64,000 bases of DNA, taken from positions 1 through 64,000 of the forward strand of contig NZ_JAFLRF010000012.1 in the NCBI RefSeq assembly GCF_017315705.1, written 5' to 3'. Source of the stretch: Trinickia mobilis. Lineage in GTDB: Bacteria > Pseudomonadota > Gammaproteobacteria > Burkholderiales > Burkholderiaceae. This document shows positions 37,263 through 47,403 of this stretch, piece by piece (the first letter of the stretch is position 1; every line of letters begins with the position of its first letter). The position numbers were made by a program, and so were the translations under genes. The notes beneath the pieces were generated by a model, which saw nothing but the letters and a program-made list of their open reading frames with translations, ran no database searches and was not told where the DNA came from.

Positions 37263-37919
37263 ATGCGCACGATCGACAAACGCATCGCCCCCAACGTCAA
37301 GCTCGCAGCCGCGCTGATCGCGCGTGCGCCGACGCTCACGCTCACCTTCGACGCGCGCTGCAAGAGCCGGCTCGCCGCGACGCTAGATAGCGGCGAGGAA
37401 GTCGCTGTCGTGCTGCCGCGCGGCACCGTGCTCGCGGACGGCGACCTGGTCGTCGCCGACGATGGCGCGCTCGTGCGCGTCGTCGCCGCGGCGGAAGACG
37501 TCTTGCTCGTGCGCGCGCCCGACCGCCTGACGCTCACGCGCGCCGCGTACCACCTCGGCAATCGCCACACGCCGGTGGAAATCGGCGTCGACTATCTGAA
37601 GCTCGAAGCCGACCCGGTCCTCGAAGACATGCTCAAGCGCCTCGGGGCAAGCGTCGAAAAAAGCGCGCTGCCGTTCCAGCCTGAAACCGGTGCCTATGGC
37701 GGCGGCCATCGACATGGCCACGACGAGACGTTCGCCGAAGACTACGCGCTGGCACAGCAGGTGTTCGACGAGCATCACGGGCATGACCACGGCGATTTGC
37801 AGGGTCAGCACGAACAGCACGATCACGCGCACGGCCGCGCGCATTCGCACGAGCATGACCATGACCGCGACGATGGCGATCACGCTCATGGGCACGCCCA
37901 CGGCCATGCGCGTCGCTGA
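37263..37919 (+). CDS. ureE: Urease accessory nickel chaperone UreE
   Basis: A 218-residue UreE. Residues 1-140 are the usual peptide- and metal-binding domains ([15 protein letters not shown], with the conserved HxxNRH-type motif as HLGNRH). The C-terminal 75 residues form a His-rich tail with 20 His ([33 protein letters not shown]), which stores or delivers Ni2+. Its last 14 bp overlap ureF. Confidence 0.95.
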   Translation: MRTIDKRIAPNVKLAAALIARAPTLTLTFDARCKSRLAATLDSGEEVAVVLPRGTVLADGDLVVADDGALVRVVAAAEDVLLVRAPDRLTLTRAAYHLGNRHTPVEIGVDYLKLEADPVLEDMLKRLGASVEKSALPFQPETGAYGGGHRHGHDETFAEDYALAQQVFDEHHGHDHGDLQGQHEQHDHAHGRAHSHEHDHDRDDGDHAHGHAHGHARR

Positions 37920-38586
37920 GCTCACGGCGCTCCTGCACCTTGCATCGCCTGCGCTGCCGATCGGCGCGTTCAGCTACTCGCAAGGCCTCGAAGCGGCGAT
38001 CGAAGCGCAACTGATCACCGATGCCGACAGCGCGCGCGACTGGATCGCAAGCGGCCTCGTCAACGTGCTCGCGCGCGGCGAACTGCCGTTTCTCGCGCAT
38101 CAGATCGAACGCTGGCGCCAGCACGATGCCGTCGCGCTGGCTGAAGCCGATGCCGAGTTTCTGGCGAGCCGCGAGTCCGCGGAACTGCGCCGCGAGACCG
38201 AGCAGATGGGCTGGTCGCTCAAGCAGCTGTGCGTGTCGCTCGAATGGGGCGACGAGGCGCGGCGCGCGACGCTCGCCGCGCTGACGCCGCTCGCGCAGCC
38301 GACCGCTTTCGCATTCGCCGCCCTCGCCCACGACGCCGCCACCGACGCCGCGCTCGCCGCCTACGCCTTCAGCTGGGTCGAGAACCAGACCGCCGCGGCG
38401 TTGAAAGCGGTGCCGCTCGGCCAGCTCGCGGGGCAGCGCATCATCGTCGCGCTGCGCGTTGCCATCGACGACGCCGTCGCGCGCGCGTTGCAAACGCCGC
38501 CCGCACGGATCAACACCTTTGCGCCGCAGCTCGGCATTCTGTCGGCGCGCCACGAGTCGCAATATTCGCGGCTCTTTCGCTCCTAA
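37906..38586 (+). CDS. ureF: Urease accessory protein UreF
   Basis: A 226-residue all-helical UreF. The ATG at 37906 begins [33 protein letters not shown], the diagnostic start; [11 protein letters not shown] and the C-terminal [19 protein letters not shown] are also typical. It gates the UreG GTPase during nickel insertion. An inserted repeat separates it from ureG. Confidence 0.95.
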   Translation: MRVAELTALLHLASPALPIGAFSYSQGLEAAIEAQLITDADSARDWIASGLVNVLARGELPFLAHQIERWRQHDAVALAEADAEFLASRESAELRRETEQMGWSLKQLCVSLEWGDEARRATLAALTPLAQPTAFAFAALAHDAATDAALAAYAFSWVENQTAAALKAVPLGQLAGQRIIVALRVAIDDAVARALQTPPARINTFAPQLGILSARHESQYSRLFRS

Positions 38587-38596
38587 GGGGAGCCAT

Positions 38597-38734
38597 CATG
38601 AACCACCCCCACGCTCACATTCGTTCGCCGTCGACCGGAGTTGGCGCTTTAGCGCTTACTCCGGTCCCATGCAAAGCTCCCCCCGAGGGGGCTGTTGCCT
38701 CCCTTGGGGCGGCCCAGCGGGAGACAACATGAAC
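38597..38734 (+). repeat. Composite interspersed repeat inserted at the ureG start, with 7-bp duplications
   Basis: CATGAAC occurs at 38597-38603 and again at 38728-38734. Between them are the CCCCCACGCTCAC...CCCCCGAGGGGG...CTTGGGGCGGCCCAGCG element also seen before urtC and, nested in it, a palindromic unit GACCGGAGT-N16-ACTCCGGTC (38633-38666) with the CCCATGCAA flank found at 16692 and 17132. The original ureG start region appears to have been duplicated. Confidence 0.7.
38598..38732 (+). CDS. Repeat-encoded 44-residue leader ORF before ureG
   Basis: A strong site (AGGGGAG) 8 bp before ATG 38598 opens a 44-codon frame through the inserted repeat. It begins [18 protein letters not shown] and ends AAQRETT. 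Its stop TGA overlaps the ureG ATG as ATGA, so ribosomes finishing here could restart on ureG. The peptide is unlikely to have a function of its own. The frame exists because of the insertion. Confidence 0.4.
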   Translation: MNHPHAHIRSPSTGVGALALTPVPCKAPPEGAVASLGAAQRETT

Positions 38735-39382
38735 GCACCTGCACCTACTGCTTCCTCCGCTCGCCGCACCAAGAAACTGCCGCCGCTGCGCGTGGGCGTC
38801 GGCGGCCCGGTCGGCTCCGGCAAGACGACGCTGCTCGAAATGCTCTGCAAGGCGATGCGCGACACCTACGACCTGGTCGCGATCACCAACGACATCTACA
38901 CGAAGGAAGACCAGCGCCTCCTGACCGTGGCGGGCGCGCTGCCGGCCGAGCGCATCATGGGCGTCGAGACGGGCGGCTGCCCGCATACGGCGATCCGCGA
39001 GGATGCCTCGATCAACCTCGAAGCCGTCGACCGCATGCTCGCGCGCTTTCCCGATGCGGACATCGTCTTCATCGAATCGGGCGGCGACAATCTGGCGGCG
39101 ACGTTCAGCCCGGAGCTGTCGGACCTGACGATCTACGTGATCGACGTGGCGGGCGGCGAGAAGATTCCGCGCAAGGGCGGACCGGGGATCACGAAGTCGG
39201 ACTTGCTCGTCATCAACAAGACGGACCTGGCGCCGCTCGTCGGCGCGAACCTCGACGTGATGGCGTCCGACGCAAAGAAGATGCGCGGCGAGCGGCCATT
39301 CGTGATGTGCAATCTGAAGGCGCTCGACGGGCTGAAGAACGTGATCGCGTTTATCGAGAAGAAGGGGTTGTTGAGGGTGTAG
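38729..39382 (+). CDS. ureG: Urease accessory GTPase UreG
   Basis: A 217-residue SIMIBI-class GTPase. The P-loop is [52 protein letters not shown] (with the Cys-Pro-His nickel motif), [17 protein letters not shown] and [15 protein letters not shown] follow. It powers nickel transfer from UreE to urease. GGGAG upstream comes from the end of the inserted repeat. Confidence 0.97.
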   Translation: MNAPAPTASSARRTKKLPPLRVGVGGPVGSGKTTLLEMLCKAMRDTYDLVAITNDIYTKEDQRLLTVAGALPAERIMGVETGGCPHTAIREDASINLEAVDRMLARFPDADIVFIESGGDNLAATFSPELSDLTIYVIDVAGGEKIPRKGGPGITKSDLLVINKTDLAPLVGANLDVMASDAKKMRGERPFVMCNLKALDGLKNVIAFIEKKGLLRV

Positions 39383-39413
39383 CAAGGTTCGGCAATACTG
39401 GCCGCGCCCGGCT

Positions 39414-40637
39414 CTACCGCATCCGTGCGCGGTTCGCTTCGACCTTGCGCTCGATCAGGTCGAGCGTGTCCGGCAGGATCGGCAGGGGCTGCGCAAAGCT
39501 CCGAAGCTGGCCCGCGACGCTGGCAATGCGCTCGATCACCTGCTTCGCGTCGCGTTCGGCGATCCCTGTCATTCCCGCCAACTGCAGCAAATGCTGGCGT
39601 GCAGGCGCACGTGCCTCGCCGCAAATGTCCATTTGATGCTCTCCGCCCGGCCCTTCGTCGAAGGTCAAATCGTAGGCCGGCGAAAACTGCCAGCGTCCGT
39701 CCGCGCCCAGCAGGAATGAGAAGTTCTTCGCGTGATCGTCCCGGTTATTGAAGATCACGTTGAACACGCATCGCTCGAACGCTTGCAGCACTTCGCGCGC
39801 ATCGCGCGTCATGAATTGCGTGAGCCTCAGCAGAGCGACATAGTCGACCTGCGGCACCCGGAAATCCACATGCATCGCGCCGGCGGCCGTATGCATCGGC
39901 ACGCGCAAGCCGTTTGACCGATCGAACCGTTCGATGCCGAAGGCCGAGAGCCCGGCTCCCAAGTCGAAGTAAGCCGTCGCCGGCATGCGAATCTCGCACG
40001 CGGCAGCCAGCGCGCCGTACATGGCCTCCACTGCGCACACTTCCCCGTGCTCGTGCTGGGCCGGGAACTTGACGAGCCAAGGCGCGCCGGCACCCTGCTC
40101 CGTATTCGAGATGCGGCTCGTCTGCCTCTCGAAGTTGACCAGCACCTTCGGACGCGCGCCGTGCGGCGAGCCGCCCATGAGCGCAAGCTCGCGCAATAGC
40201 GCCTCGCTGCCATCGGTCATCACTTGACGCACTTCATTGGCCAATTCGAGCAACTGGACATCGGCCGGTACGAGCCGATGGCCATCGGCCGGCTCGAAAA
40301 CAAGCGCGCCCATCGCCTTGTCGCCGATAAACGCAAGCCGGTCGAGCGGGGAGATCAGACCGGGCTCACGCCCCTCCTTGCGGAACAGCCGATCCATCAG
40401 CGACATGCCCCAACCGTCTGGAAGTGCATCGCTCACCACCCCCGGCAAGCGAAGCTGGTGAGCCGGAAACGCCCCATACGTGCGCCCGGCGAGCGGCAGT
40501 TTGAGCGGCGACAGTTCGAGCCCGCGCTGTAGCGCGTGAGCCGAGTATTCGAACAGAAGATCGCTGCCGTCATCGGCGAGCTGGCCGAGCACGAAGCGCT
40601 CGCCCCATCCGGCGTACACCACGCTGATCTTTTTCAC
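39414..40637 (-). CDS. hipA: HipA-family Ser/Thr kinase toxin
   Basis: A 407-residue HipA-like kinase. Residues about 1-110 are the N-terminal HipA domain (GRTYGAFPAHQLRLPGVVSDALPDGWGM). The phosphorylation loop LMGGSPHGARPKVLV, the catalytic loop VIFNNRDDHAKNFSFLL and the Mg-binding SPAYDLTF are all intact. HipA homologues phosphorylate aminoacyl-tRNA synthetases and cause growth arrest or persistence. Its ATG overlaps the end of hipB by 4 bp. Confidence 0.92.
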   Translation of the reverse strand: MKKISVVYAGWGERFVLGQLADDGSDLLFEYSAHALQRGLELSPLKLPLAGRTYGAFPAHQLRLPGVVSDALPDGWGMSLMDRLFRKEGREPGLISPLDRLAFIGDKAMGALVFEPADGHRLVPADVQLLELANEVRQVMTDGSEALLRELALMGGSPHGARPKVLVNFERQTSRISNTEQGAGAPWLVKFPAQHEHGEVCAVEAMYGALAAACEIRMPATAYFDLGAGLSAFGIERFDRSNGLRVPMHTAAGAMHVDFRVPQVDYVALLRLTQFMTRDAREVLQAFERCVFNVIFNNRDDHAKNFSFLLGADGRWQFSPAYDLTFDEGPGGEHQMDICGEARAPARQHLLQLAGMTGIAERDAKQVIERIASVAGQLRSFAQPLPILPDTLDLIERKVEANRARMR

Positions 40638-40942
40638 GGGCTCTTCCTCGAGGCTCGCTCACGCGTCACGCTTGCCTGCTCCATCTCTTTGATGGTTTTC
40701 GGCTTCAGTTCAAAGAGCGATGACAGGTTCGCCGCCAAACCGAGGCTCGCCGTCACGCGCAGGAACGTGTCGAGCGTGCCTCGGCCGGTACGCTCGAGAT
40801 TGCGCAACGCGCGTTCGGATATCCCGGCGCGCGCGGCAAGCTCGCTTTGCTGAAAATTTTGCGTAAGACGGTGCACCCGCAAGCGACGGCCGAGCTCACT
40901 TGCGATTTCGTCCGCCGAAGCCAGATCAAACGATAGTTTCAT
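40634..40942 (-). CDS. hipB: HipB-like Xre-family antitoxin
   Basis: A 102-residue protein with a helix-turn-helix at residues about 20-70: LGRRLRVHRLTQNFQQSELAARAGISERALRNLERTGRGTLDTFLRV. It would bind and neutralise HipA and repress the operon. Operator-like GGTTAA repeats lie directly upstream. Confidence 0.9.
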   Translation of the reverse strand: MKLSFDLASADEIASELGRRLRVHRLTQNFQQSELAARAGISERALRNLERTGRGTLDTFLRVTASLGLAANLSSLFELKPKTIKEMEQASVTRERASRKSP

Positions 40943-40944
40943 GC

Positions 40945-40994
40945 CGGTTAACCGCCGAAAATTGATTTAACCGTGCATATTTTACCCCTTAACC
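40945..40994. promoter_or_regulatory. hipBA operator array
   Basis: A perfect palindrome CGGTTAACCG (40945-40954) touches the hipB start region. Further TTAACC copies occur at 40967-40972 and 40989-40994, 19 and 22 bp apart centre to centre. This spacing places the copies about two helical turns apart, as for cooperative HipB dimers. Confidence 0.55.
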
Positions 40995-41439
40995 TAAAGC
41001 GAGCAAAGATTAACAACTGGAACAATTGCGCCGGTTACAGGCGCGTTGGCAGGGTGCATACGGTAGTGGGCCGGCTGGGATGCGGCAGTATCTGATCGAT
41101 TCCGCGCCCCAACATCACGTGCCCGCACAGAAACAGCGTGATGCAGTTCATGCGTCAGACCAAAGCAGTCCTCTGCTCGCCAAAGCCTCGCCTATTTTGC
41201 GCGCATGACTTCACTTTCTGCGGATATCGCGCATCATCGTTTGATCAATGCAAGAATGATCCCGAACGCGTTGACGTCCATCGACGCTCACATCGCGCTG
41301 TCGGCGTCACACCCAGCAAGTATGAGCCAATCCTTGCGCGGCTCGAATGCATGCCACGCGTGGCGGCGTGCTGGCGCGGCAGCGCTGCTCCCCGGTGGCA
41401 TCCGCTCGCTTTGCCTTCGTGCGCCAACAGGAGGAATCC
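40995..41439. other. Non-coding stretch between hipB and otsA
   Basis: I see no credible gene. Short frames across it lack coding character. It must hold the otsA promoter; the strong AGGAGGA ribosome site of otsA is at its right end. Confidence 0.5.
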
Positions 41440-42840
41440 GTGAGCCGTCTCGTCGTCGTTTCCAATCGCACCGCCGATCCCCGCAAAACCGCTGCCGGCG
41501 GACTCGCGGTGGCTGTGCGGGAAAGCCTGCAGCAGACTGGGGGACTCTGGTTTGGCTGGAGCGGCAAGGTTCAGGAAGAAGCGGTGACCGATCCTGCCGG
41601 TTACGGCCAGCTTCACTTCCAGACAGTCGGCGAGGTAACGCTGGCGACGCTGGATCTGAGCCGGGAAGATCATGACACGTACTATCTCGGTTACGCCAAC
41701 GGCGTGCTGTGGCCCGTGTTCCACTATCGCCTGGACCTAGCCAATTTCGATGTCCGCTTCGCCGCGGGCTACCGGCGGGTGAACCGGCTGTTCGCGCAGA
41801 AGCTGCTGCCGTTGCTCAAGCCCGACGATTTGATCTGGGTGCACGACTACCATCTGATTCCCCTGGCCGCCGAGCTGCGCGCGCTGGGATGTGGCCACCG
41901 CATCGGCTTCTTCCTGCATATTCCGATGCCGCCGCCCCTGATCATGGCGGCGATTCCGGAGCACGAATGGCTGATGCGTTCGCTGTTCGCCTACGATCTG
42001 GTCGGCTTCCAGAGCGAGGCGGACGTCACGCACTTCTCCCACTACGTTGACGCAGAGGCTCACGCGGAGCAGTTGAGTCCCGAACGCTTCCGCGCTTTCA
42101 ACCGGACACTGCGGGTCGGCGCCTATCCGATCGGCATCGACATCGACGACTTCGTTCATCTCACGCAGGCGAAGGACGGGCGTGAGACCTTCTTGCGAAT
42201 GCGCGAAGAATACGCGCGGCGCCGCCTGCTGCTCGGCGTCGACCGCCTCGACTATTCGAAGGGCCTGCCACAGCGCGTCCAGGCGTTTCGGGCATTGCTC
42301 GAGCGCTATCCGGAAAACCGCAACAGCGCAACCCTGATCCAGATCGCTTCGCCGAGCCGCGAGGACGTCGGTGCCTACGACGATCTGCGCCGCCAGATGG
42401 ACAGCCTGTGCGGTGAGATCAATGGCGACTACGGCGAACTGGACTGGATGCCGGTGCGCTACATCCATCGCAATATCGCCCGCAGGCGCCTGCCTGGGCT
42501 ATACCGCGCCAGCCGAGTGGCGCTGGTCACGCCTTTGCGCGACGGGATGAACCTCGTCGCGAAGGAATTCATTGCGGCCCAGGATCCGGCCGACCCTGGG
42601 ATGCTGGTGCTGTCGCGCTTCGCGGGCGCCGCAGAGCAGCTGAAAGAGGCTTTGCTGGTCAATCCGTACGACACACAGGGAACCGCAGAGGCGATCCAGC
42701 GTGCGCTCACGATGCCGCTCGACGAACGGATCAGGAGACACGAGGCGCTGCTGAGCCGAATCCGCAAGCTCGACGTTCACTGGTGGTGTTCGTCGTTTCT
42801 GCTGGCGCTGAAGCACGTGGAACAGGACGTGACCGGCTGA
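41440..42840 (+). CDS. otsA: Alpha,alpha-trehalose-phosphate synthase (GT20)
   Basis: A 466-residue OtsA that makes trehalose-6-phosphate from UDP-glucose and glucose-6-phosphate. The GTG at 41440 has AGGAGGA upstream and begins [25 protein letters not shown], the [15 protein letters not shown] and [11 protein letters not shown] segments, [14 protein letters not shown] and [13 protein letters not shown] are all present. No otsB (phosphatase) is adjacent. Confidence 0.95.
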   Translation: MSRLVVVSNRTADPRKTAAGGLAVAVRESLQQTGGLWFGWSGKVQEEAVTDPAGYGQLHFQTVGEVTLATLDLSREDHDTYYLGYANGVLWPVFHYRLDLANFDVRFAAGYRRVNRLFAQKLLPLLKPDDLIWVHDYHLIPLAAELRALGCGHRIGFFLHIPMPPPLIMAAIPEHEWLMRSLFAYDLVGFQSEADVTHFSHYVDAEAHAEQLSPERFRAFNRTLRVGAYPIGIDIDDFVHLTQAKDGRETFLRMREEYARRRLLLGVDRLDYSKGLPQRVQAFRALLERYPENRNSATLIQIASPSREDVGAYDDLRRQMDSLCGEINGDYGELDWMPVRYIHRNIARRRLPGLYRASRVALVTPLRDGMNLVAKEFIAAQDPADPGMLVLSRFAGAAEQLKEALLVNPYDTQGTAEAIQRALTMPLDERIRRHEALLSRIRKLDVHWWCSSFLLALKHVEQDVTG

Positions 42841-42870
42841 CGCGCGGAGCGTCGCCCAGCAAGGAAAACG

Positions 42871-43422
42871 CTAAACAACTCCATTCGGGACAATGAATCG
42901 CGGCGCACCGATGATCGGCACGTCTTTGAGAATTTCGAACTGGAAGATTGGGTGGATCGCGCGGGGATAGTCTCTGTGATAACCGACATCAGCCCCCATT
43001 TTCTCGGAGAGCGTGAATAGGTCTCTAGGTGTCACACCACCGGACCAATCCGTATTGCCCCTCGGCGCAATGTTCTCGACATTCAACGAAAGAGCATCCG
43101 CGTTGTACAGGTAAGCCCCATACCGCTGTAGCGCACCTGATTTGAAGCCAAGCTTTTGTTCAAGTTCTTGGAGGCGACTATTGACTATGCACTCGAGAAA
43201 AGTGACGTAACCTTTAACCGTTTTTCGCGGGGGCAAATCGCCTGCGACAACTTTTACGACCTGCTGCCCCGCCCTTCTGGCGTGCAGCAGGATAAGCTCG
43301 TTGGTGGCACGACGAAGCTCTATTAGCGCGTCTGGCGCCCCAAGAAGGTCGTCCACGATCACGGCATAGTAAGCGTCCTCGTGATCGTACCGCTTGCTTG
43401 TCGTTCCCACGTCAATTTCCAT
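42871..43422 (-). CDS. Hypothetical protein of unknown family
   Basis: A 183-residue soluble protein. The ATG at 43422 has only a weak ribosome site. It is rich in charged residues, with HEDAYYAVIVDDLLGAP near the start, a KGYVTFLECIVNSRLQELEQKLG helix in the middle and a C-terminal PIIGAPRFIVPNGVV. Third-position GC is lower than in neighbours. It follows tpsA by 135 bp on the same strand. No function can be assigned; a late-acquired gene is possible. Confidence 0.6.
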   Translation of the reverse strand: MEIDVGTTSKRYDHEDAYYAVIVDDLLGAPDALIELRRATNELILLHARRAGQQVVKVVAGDLPPRKTVKGYVTFLECIVNSRLQELEQKLGFKSGALQRYGAYLYNADALSLNVENIAPRGNTDWSGGVTPRDLFTLSEKMGADVGYHRDYPRAIHPIFQFEILKDVPIIGAPRFIVPNGVV

Positions 43423-43557
43423 TCGGTTGTGAAGGCGGCCCGGTCCACCGGGGCGAGCGTCGTCATTTAGTCAAAGTCGAATCACAAGACCACCCGCCGT
43501 CATCGAAAGCAGGAAACGCGAGAACGAACGCCACGGGTTCCATATGCAGCCGGTCAG

Positions 43558-46500
43558 CTAGTAATCGCCACATCCGTGCTGTTCGCTCGTCAGCAAGCAA
43601 CTGTTCAGGTTCGGTTGCAGCCGGACCCGCTTCCATTCGACCGCCAGAATGTCCTGATTCTCGCCCGGCGGCGTGATGCTGAAAAGCGGCTGGTTCGAGC
43701 CGATACAGATGTTGGTGCCCTGCAGGTTATTCTCGTAGACAAAGGTTTGTTCTTGATTGGTGAAAAACGCCTGCAGACCGCTTTGGGCAACCGGATTGAT
43801 CTGCTCTACAGTCAGGATCCCCGGGACGTCGCTCACGATATAACCGACGCCGGAAGTAAAGTTCGGATCGATCGGATACGTGCCCACCGGCGAATTTGCC
43901 GTTGCCGGCGATGTCAAGGTGCCGCTTAGCGCTCCGGCAGCCGTATCGCCATTGATGAGGCCGCTGGTCGTGTAGGTAAACGCCGGGTTGGGCGCGCCTG
44001 GCAAGCGTATCTTCCCGTCCGCCGTCACCGTCACGGTTGGTCTTTGCAGATATACATAGTGATCACCTGTCGTCGGCACCGAGCCGCCCCAACTGCAGCC
44101 CAAGCCAAATCCGCAACCATAGAAATTGGGCTGGGCGGTGTTCGGCTGCACATTGCCGCGCACTTCCTGGTTCCACGTGCTCGCCCAGATTCGCCATCCG
44201 TCGGCGGCACTTAGCGCGCCGGAGCCGCCTGCGGCGAACACCCCGTTCTCCATCACCAGGTCGACGGAGCCGCCGGCGGTGAGACGGGTATCGAGCCCGA
44301 TGTTGCCGGACGCCGCCTGGGCGACCAGATTGCCCGTCAGCGTCGAGTGGGTGCCGTCGATCGTGGTCAGCGTACCCGAGCTCGAGTTATAGGTCTCACC
44401 GACGACCGGGCCGATCACAAAACCGTGTGAATCGAGGAAGTTCACGTTGTCCACGTTGACCATCGCGAGCACGCCGACGTCGTTTTGCGGATCGGTCAGC
44501 GTGAACGAGCCGGGGCCGGACAGCAGCAGCGTGGCAGCCTGGATGCCCCCGGGATCAGTCACGGCGCCGGACGACGATAGCGTCAACGTGTTGTTGGGCA
44601 GCGAAATGCCGTTTGGCAGCGAGATACCCTGACTGCCTGTGCCGTCGGCTAAGAGTGTCAGACTTGTAGAGAATGCCGGACGCGTCGAGCCTGTTGTCGG
44701 ATTGACCGTGATAAGCCCCGTCTGAGCCGAGCTACCGAATATCACACTGTCGACGCCTGAGTTCGCGGCCGCCAGCATTCCGAGCGCATTTGCATCGACG
44801 CTCAATCCGGCGGCGTCGCTATATACGTTGATCGGCGTGTTGTCGGACCTTGTGATGCTGAAATCGGATGCGTTGACCCCGCCCGGTGCGAACACCAGCG
44901 TGCCGTTGGTCGATGAAGTGCTGGCTGTACCGCTGACAACAAAACTGTCGGTTGTACCGTCATTCGATGCCTGAAGCACTATGGCGCCTTGCGGCCCCAC
45001 TGAAATGGCCGGTCCACCCGTTTGAATCAACGTGCCGGTCGGATTCTGGATGAAACTTGACATCAGAAGACCGGGGCTGCCCGAGTCCGTGGAACCCGTA
45101 ATGGAAATCAAGCCATTGTTACCCGTGACGCCGATGGTTGAGCTGTCGAGAGCCACGCCCCTGTCGAGGGTAGGATCGACTGCACCGACAAGGGCACCCC
45201 GAATGTCCACGGATCCGGTGCTGGATTGAACCGTTGACGCGTCGTAGAGCCTTACCCCCGCAATCTCGTAGCCCACATCGTCATTCGCATCGGTGCCGAC
45301 TCCGTAGACGCGGATCGCACCTGACTCAGATACCAGGGCCGACTGCAGTTGCTGGGGCGGCAGCGTCCCAGCGGCCTGAACCAGCGCGGAACCGATCAGG
45401 ATGCCGCCGACCGACTGTGCTGTGCCAGTGCCGAGGTTCGCTTCGATTTCGATGTCGCCTGCCGACGTCTTGATAGTCGAACTGGCCACATTGACTGCAT
45501 ATACATACGGAATCGTGGTGAGGCCAGGAATCGCTGCGATCGCAGATGCACCGGGAGCCTGACCGAGAATAGTCACCGTGCCGCCAGGGCTGGCGTTCGA
45601 CTGATTGACCCTGGCATCGATATCCGTAAAGACAAGTTGCACTGCGGCGCCGTCGAACGAACGCGGTTGCCCTGCCGTTTCGCCTATCGATATATTCCCA
45701 CCGTTAGTGAACAGCTCGACTCGACTCGTTTGGGTACCGTTGATCGCGATCGAATTGCCGCTCGCAGCGTTGCGTACGTCGGCATCGAGAACGATGTTAA
45801 GGGGTCCTGATCCGGTCGACATGATGCTGTTGCTGACGTTGATCGAGCCCAGGGCGCTCAACGTCAGTGTCGGCGCGCCTGCCGAGCTTGCCGCTGCGGA
45901 CGACATGAGGATCGGCGCCTGAACGTTGATGTTGCCCGGTTGGAGATCACCGGCAGCCGAGCCCACTGTCGTGACCGTGACCGACGTGCCGTTGTTCAGT
46001 TGCTGATCGATCAGCGTATTGACCACCTGGCTGTCCGTCCCGGCGGCAGAAAATATCGTGGGTGACGTGCCGCTTCCAGGCGTCTCGGTTGCCGCCGTCC
46101 CTGACGCGGCCGACACGATATCGATGTTGTCCGGATCGAGCTTCCACTTCCCTCCTATCCCCTTCGGCGCCGACGCATCAATTGTCGCGCCGGACGTGTC
46201 GAGGTAGTGTCCGGAAGTCTCTATCACGCCGCCATTGCCGCCCTGCACACCGCCCGTCGCCGACAGCGTGCCGTAAATGCGGCTCGCCGTCTCGCTGAAG
46301 GCAACGACGTTCCCGCCATTCCCGTCCTCCAAAGCATCCGCATGAATGCTCGCTGTCGGCGACATCCAGATCGCGTTCGCATTGCGAATATCCGGATCCG
46401 CCCCGCCAGGACCGCCGCCGAAGCGCACTGTACCGCCGCCCGCGCCGCCACTGGCATTGACGCTTGCGCCGTCGAGCAGCGCAACGTCATACCCCGTCAC

Positions 46501-47403
46501 GTCGATCTTGCCGCCCGTCAAACCGCTTCCTCCGGTCGCATCGAGCGTACCGCCCACCATCGTCGCGCCGTTGCTGCCGCCGTCGAGCAGAATATGTCCG
46601 TTGCGCTCGGCGAGACTTTGCGCACGGACGATCCCCTGCTGGTTGATCACGGTCGCAGCCAGCGCATCGGCCGTTTGCGCGCTCATGACGATCCGTCCGC
46701 CGTCGGCCGCCAATGTGCCGGTGTTGCCGATCAGTGCGTTGGCAGCCCCCTGATTGATCTTCAGCGTCGTCAATCCGTCGCCGGCGAAGTCCAGCGTGAT
46801 GTCATTGCCGGCGCCGAGCGCAACCGTTCCAAGCCGTGCAGTGACGGTGCCCGTGTTGCTCACCGAGCCGCCCAGCAATGCGATCGTGCCACCCGATTGC
46901 GCGTTGAGCGAGCCCGCATTGCTGACGATCGCCGGGGACGTTCCCACGAAGTGATAATTTCCAGCGAGGAAATCCGCGTCCGAAATATCGAGCGTGGAGG
47001 CGATCATCGCTCCCACGTTCACCGACGAGCCCGGCGCAAATATCACCCCTGCGGGATTGATCAGAAACACCTTCCCGTTCGCCGTCAACATGCCGGCAAT
47101 CACGCTCGGATTGTTGCCCATCACGCGATTGAGCAGCGCCGCACTTGCCGACGGTTGTACGATTCTCACCGACTCGCCGGAGCCAATCGAGAATGTATTC
47201 CAGTTGATGATTGCAGCCGGCGTCTTCTGATTGATGTTCATCCGGCCCGCACTCGGTGAATTGATGGTCACTGAGCCCGATGCCACCTGCGCACCTGTAG
47301 GATTCGCGAACAGGGCCGACACATAGAACATCGCGAACAGCACGACGGCGGCGCCCACGACGGTTCCCACATGTTCTACTGGCAAGCTGCATGGCATCTT
47401 CAT
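43558..47403 (-). CDS. Two-partner-secretion exoprotein (TpsA, filamentous-haemagglutinin family)
   Basis: A 1281-residue exoprotein. A long N-terminal signal peptide (to about residue 36) is followed by the TPS secretion domain (about 37-290) with the INWNTFSIGSGE, NRVMGNNPS (NPN-like), NGKVFLINPAGVIF and GSSVNVGAMIAST patterns. Then come Gly/Ser/Thr-rich beta-helix repeats. Residues about 1115-1195 look like an MBG-type domain (PNPAFTYTTSGLINGDTA). The extreme C-terminus has two Cys nine positions apart (NSCLLTSEQHGCGDY), reminiscent of the disulfide anchor of HMW1-type adhesins. Its transporter lies upstream. Confidence 0.9.
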   Translation of the reverse strand: MKMPCSLPVEHVGTVVGAAVVLFAMFYVSALFANPTGAQVASGSVTINSPSAGRMNINQKTPAAIINWNTFSIGSGESVRIVQPSASAALLNRVMGNNPSVIAGMLTANGKVFLINPAGVIFAPGSSVNVGAMIASTLDISDADFLAGNYHFVGTSPAIVSNAGSLNAQSGGTIALLGGSVSNTGTVTARLGTVALGAGNDITLDFAGDGLTTLKINQGAANALIGNTGTLAADGGRIVMSAQTADALAATVINQQGIVRAQSLAERNGHILLDGGSNGATMVGGTLDATGGSGLTGGKIDVTGYDVALLDGASVNASGGAGGGTVRFGGGPGGADPDIRNANAIWMSPTASIHADALEDGNGGNVVAFSETASRIYGTLSATGGVQGGNGGVIETSGHYLDTSGATIDASAPKGIGGKWKLDPDNIDIVSAASGTAATETPGSGTSPTIFSAAGTDSQVVNTLIDQQLNNGTSVTVTTVGSAAGDLQPGNINVQAPILMSSAAASSAGAPTLTLSALGSINVSNSIMSTGSGPLNIVLDADVRNAASGNSIAINGTQTSRVELFTNGGNISIGETAGQPRSFDGAAVQLVFTDIDARVNQSNASPGGTVTILGQAPGASAIAAIPGLTTIPYVYAVNVASSTIKTSAGDIEIEANLGTGTAQSVGGILIGSALVQAAGTLPPQQLQSALVSESGAIRVYGVGTDANDDVGYEIAGVRLYDASTVQSSTGSVDIRGALVGAVDPTLDRGVALDSSTIGVTGNNGLISITGSTDSGSPGLLMSSFIQNPTGTLIQTGGPAISVGPQGAIVLQASNDGTTDSFVVSGTASTSSTNGTLVFAPGGVNASDFSITRSDNTPINVYSDAAGLSVDANALGMLAAANSGVDSVIFGSSAQTGLITVNPTTGSTRPAFSTSLTLLADGTGSQGISLPNGISLPNNTLTLSSSGAVTDPGGIQAATLLLSGPGSFTLTDPQNDVGVLAMVNVDNVNFLDSHGFVIGPVVGETYNSSSGTLTTIDGTHSTLTGNLVAQAASGNIGLDTRLTAGGSVDLVMENGVFAAGGSGALSAADGWRIWASTWNQEVRGNVQPNTAQPNFYGCGFGLGCSWGGSVPTTGDHYVYLQRPTVTVTADGKIRLPGAPNPAFTYTTSGLINGDTAAGALSGTLTSPATANSPVGTYPIDPNFTSGVGYIVSDVPGILTVEQINPVAQSGLQAFFTNQEQTFVYENNLQGTNICIGSNQPLFSITPPGENQDILAVEWKRVRLQPNLNSCLLTSEQHGCGDY

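Noticed and set aside
40995-41439. Gene remnants between hipB and otsA
   Set aside because: Several short frames exist but none shows coding bias or a recognisable motif.
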